From Dehalococcoidia bacterium (GTDB taxonomy: Bacteria > Chloroflexota > Dehalococcoidia > GIF9 > AB-539-J10): a stretch of DNA of 7,816 nucleotides. The first letter of the stretch is position 1; each line of letters begins with the position of its first letter. Position numbers and translations under genes: made by a program. The stretch lies in assembly GCA_023128875.1 (NCBI GenBank), contig JAGMDB010000168.1, positions 1-7,816 on the forward strand, given 5' to 3'. Below the pieces are notes generated by a model. It saw nothing but the letters and a program-made list of their open reading frames with translations, was not told the DNA's origin and did not search any database. Below, in pieces: positions 6,242 to 7,816 of the stretch.

Positions 6242-6462
6242 TTAGTTGCTCTCTCCAAATCCGCTTGGCTGGGTTAGTCCCTTACTTTTGATCCATTCAA
6301 ATTGACTATTATATCTTATTGAAAAGAATCTATAATCTTTTCCTTGTCTAAAGGGTGGGTCGACAAAGGTGAGATGGATATTGCTTATAGCTCCCTTGTT
6401 AGATATTCCAGACAATCCCCTTCCAACACCTCGTAAAGTGTAGTCAACTTATTCACGCTCAT
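6242..6462 (-). pseudogene. Remnant of N6/N4 DNA methyltransferase (truncated, frameshifted)
   Basis: ATG 6462 overlaps the stop of the TIR gene as ATGA. It reads 25 residues, including LYEVLEGDCLEYLTREL, before TAA at 6385-6387. The other frame then continues from about 6400 with ISNIHLTFVDPPFRQGKDY and ends at TAA 6242-6244. Joined, this matches the N-terminus of PF01555-type methyltransferases: a GDCLE.L strand, roughly 20 residues, then the catalytic DPPF motif (motif IV) and a GKDY…F continuation. Functional relatives run to roughly 250-400 residues. Here only about 77 codons remain, so the AdoMet-binding FxGxG region and target recognition are missing. The last 26 codons (SIRYNSQFEWIK… to GESN) are of unknown origin and may follow an internal deletion. 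The second frame has no ATG of its own, which favours a broken gene over two small ones. Confidence 0.65.
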
Positions 6463-7040
6463 ATGATTTCCTCAAATGTCCACGGAGATACCTTGATTTC
6501 TATCCCGCAGGTAGTACATTTGAAAGGAAGGTCACAATCAAGTTTAATGAACTCATTAATTTCCTCTGTTGAGGGAACTACGTAATTATTACTTTGGTGG
6601 CCATTGGGACAGCGTAATGTTAATCCAGTCCAAGGATTGTGTCCGAAAACCTCGTTTCTGAGGGCCCAAATTACATCGCAGATAAATCCCTTTGGATCCG
6701 CTGGGTCATAATCAATATGCTGCCTAAACTGTACGAACCCCTTTGCTTTATAGTCAATCCCCAGTTCAACAACGGGAATAATTATCTTATTAAGAGCATA
6801 AGCTGCACCCAATTCTTGGTGAACCCATGGAGATTTAACACCGTTGTAAGTTAAAAGGCATAAGCAAGCGTGGCAAGATTTAGATCGTAATATATCAAGA
6901 ATTGCTGGTCCGATATCTTTGTGGTACTGGCGATAAAGCTCATAAATGTAAGCGCTCTTGCCTATCTTGTGAACGGTGTCGTGAATCTGTAGTGCAAGAT
7001 TATAGTCTGCGGTGTCATGACTTATAAAGACTTCAAACAT
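6459..7040 (-). CDS. TIR-domain protein with C-terminal zinc ribbon
   Basis: Residues 1-92 form a bacterial TIR domain. It starts FEVFISHDTADYNLA and includes an AILDILRSKSCHACLCLLT strand-helix region (46-64). SPWVHQELGAAYA (70-82) carries Glu76, where TIR NADases keep their catalytic glutamate. Residues 93-140 are a linker with YDPADPKGF. Residues 144-178 hold a likely zinc ribbon with ligands Cys144, His148, Cys175 and Cys178 (CPNGH and CTTC). TIR proteins of this kind often cleave NAD+ or make a cyclic ADP-ribose signal in anti-phage defence; some TIRs only mediate assembly. There are no transmembrane segments, so it should be cytosolic. ATG 7040 is the only plausible start, since a stop lies two codons upstream, but its nearest GGAG is about 18 nt away. 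The stop overlaps a methyltransferase remnant by ATGA. The fold is secure; NADase activity and a defence role are inference. Confidence 0.85.
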   Translation of the reverse strand: MFEVFISHDTADYNLALQIHDTVHKIGKSAYIYELYRQYHKDIGPAILDILRSKSCHACLCLLTYNGVKSPWVHQELGAAYALNKIIIPVVELGIDYKAKGFVQFRQHIDYDPADPKGFICDVIWALRNEVFGHNPWTGLTLRCPNGHQSNNYVVPSTEEINEFIKLDCDLPFKCTTCGIEIKVSPWTFEEII

Positions 7041-7074
7041 AGGTTAGTTTTTCTCAAGCTCCTTTCGTACAGTT

Positions 7075-7080
7075 ATTATA
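7075..7080 (-). promoter_or_regulatory. Putative -10 box for the TIR gene
   Basis: On the minus strand this reads a perfect TATAAT, within AT-rich DNA and about 35 nt before the TIR start codon at 7040. The -35 region, 17 nt further upstream, is weak (about TACTAA). Transcription would run through the TIR gene, the methyltransferase remnant and probably the lipoprotein. Confidence 0.4.
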
Positions 7081-7114
7081 TCTTTTTGAAGAAATTTTTA
7101 GTAGGTATAGGAAT

Positions 7115-7264
7115 TCAATTAAAATGGCTTATTGAAAGGCATCTTTGGCTGTTTGCTTCCTCAAGTAACCATGTGGCAAATACTTTAAAGGCTTTAGCTA
7201 ATGCGCCTACCTTAAAATCTAAAACTGGGCGAGTCCCTTGCCAATTTTGGAGATGATTGACTGG
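7115..7264 (-). pseudogene. Start-less open stretch, possible gene remnant
   Basis: Between the TIR gene and aroK the minus strand is open for 49 codons with no usable start codon, ending at TGA 7115-7117. The translation includes LQNWQGTRPVLDFKVGALAK and then FKVFATWLLEEANSQR, which looks like an amphipathic helical segment of a real protein. I recognise no family. The plus strand is also open here, up to 7256 (ending GRVPCQFWR), but it overlaps the TIR gene and looks like a shadow. The rest of 7041-7333 holds only the TIR promoter region and the leader of aroK. Confidence 0.25.
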
Positions 7265-7333
7265 TTAACTTTAAGCCTTAATCTTGCTCCGATCTGTCTT
7301 TTCCAATATACTGACCGAAGAGTATTCAGGGAA

Positions 7334-7816
7334 ATGAGCAGGCAAGTGGCTAACATCATTATCAGCGGTTTTTCTGCCACCGGTAAATCACTGGTGGCTA
7401 AAGAAGTAGCTCAGCGGCTAAATTGGGACTTTATTGATACCGATGACGAGGTAGTTAAGTTAGCCGGCAAATCAATTGATGAGATTTTTCAGCAAGATGG
7501 TGAGGAAAGGTTTAGGGAGCTTGAGCGGGAGGTAATCAGAAAAGGTTGCCAGCAGAGACAAACAGTTATAGCTATTGGTGGTGGTGCTATCGTTGACCGG
7601 CAAAACTATGAACTGCTGGCAGAAAATGGATTACTCTTCTGCCTCGAGGCTAAACCGGAGACAATTTATCAACGCCTATTCCAAAATGCTACCTATGGCT
7701 GTGAGACTGAAGTTCGCCCTCTCCTGGCTACCAACAATCCCCTAGAGCGCATCAGACAGCTTAAAGCTTCCCGGCAGCCTTACTATGCCAGCGTTGACTG
7801 GACGATTCATACCGAT
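7334..7816 (+). CDS. aroK: Shikimate kinase (partial, runs off the window)
   Basis: It phosphorylates shikimate at the 3-OH with ATP in the cytoplasm, directly after the AroE step. The 161 residues seen are nearly the full family length. Motifs are Walker A GFSATGKS (12-19), DTDDEV (35-40, shikimate and Mg binding), RFRELEREV (59-67), IGGGAI (81-86), the lid-region RPLL with Arg128, and the late arginine in ASRQPYY (145-151, Arg147). ATG 7334 places the first β-strand (NIIISGF) as in the family. It has AGGGA only 1 nt upstream, which is poor spacing. An in-frame ATG at 7253 would add 27 residues of no recognisable match, and GTG 7346 is another option. It is separated from aroC by hicAB and the minus-strand accessory segment, so it needs its own promoter; I see no confident one. 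Confidence 0.95.
   Translation, partial: MSRQVANIIISGFSATGKSLVAKEVAQRLNWDFIDTDDEVVKLAGKSIDEIFQQDGEERFRELEREVIRKGCQQRQTVIAIGGGAIVDRQNYELLAENGLLFCLEAKPETIYQRLFQNATYGCETEVRPLLATNNPLERIRQLKASRQPYYASVDWTIHTD

Noticed and set aside
6459..7040. TIR gene as a restriction or toll-receptor-like multi-domain protein
   Set aside because: Only a TIR domain and a zinc ribbon are visible; no nuclease, helicase, NB-ARC or SLOG domain is present.
7017..7256. Plus-strand 79-codon frame before aroK, ending in ATGA overlap with an in-frame ATG of aroK
   Set aside because: Its first part is antisense to the TIR start and its composition is poor. The ATGA at 7253 is probably chance, since the added aroK leader has no family match.

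Overview
The window reads as a piece of a bacterial chromosome of moderate base composition, with tightly packed housekeeping genes interrupted by an accessory stretch. The gene set (alaS, ruvX, aroE, sppA, aroC, aroK), the lipoprotein, and short 'CATTCTGAG…GAAGAATCT' repeats that read through into proteins remind me of Chloroflexota, class Dehalococcoidia. That placement is by general resemblance only, since no marker such as 16S rRNA is present.

Layout. Bases 2-3893 (+) form one compact block: the end of alaS, then ruvX, aroE, sppA and aroC. alaS and ruvX are separated by 1 nt. ruvX/aroE and sppA/aroC overlap by 1 nt (TAATG), and aroE/sppA by 4 nt (ATGA). A HicA/HicB toxin-antitoxin pair (3907-4356) follows aroC after only 13 nt, so it is probably co-transcribed. 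aroK begins at about 7334 (+) and runs off the window. The block therefore supplies three shikimate-pathway enzymes: AroE and AroK are consecutive steps (dehydroshikimate to shikimate to shikimate-3-phosphate) and AroC makes chorismate. It also carries tRNA-Ala charging, a Holliday-junction-type nuclease and a signal-peptide peptidase.

Between aroC/hicAB and aroK lies an accessory segment (about 4357-7330), almost all on the minus strand. Read in minus direction it holds: a start-less 49-codon open stretch (7115-7264); a putative promoter (7075-7080); a TIR-domain protein with a C-terminal zinc ribbon (6459-7040); a truncated, frameshifted remnant of an N6/N4 DNA methyltransferase joined to it by an ATGA overlap (6242-6462); a 509-residue proline-linker lipoprotein starting 3 nt after that remnant (4709-6238); and a possible broken small gene (4375-4577). 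A TIR effector next to a methyltransferase relic and a toxin-antitoxin pair suggests a decayed defence locus.

The least expected observation lies in the core genes. Pieces of a dispersed repeat family appear to be inserted in frame at three places: the C-terminus of RuvX (also supplying the aroE start region) and two loops of chorismate synthase. They add peptides to otherwise intact enzymes.
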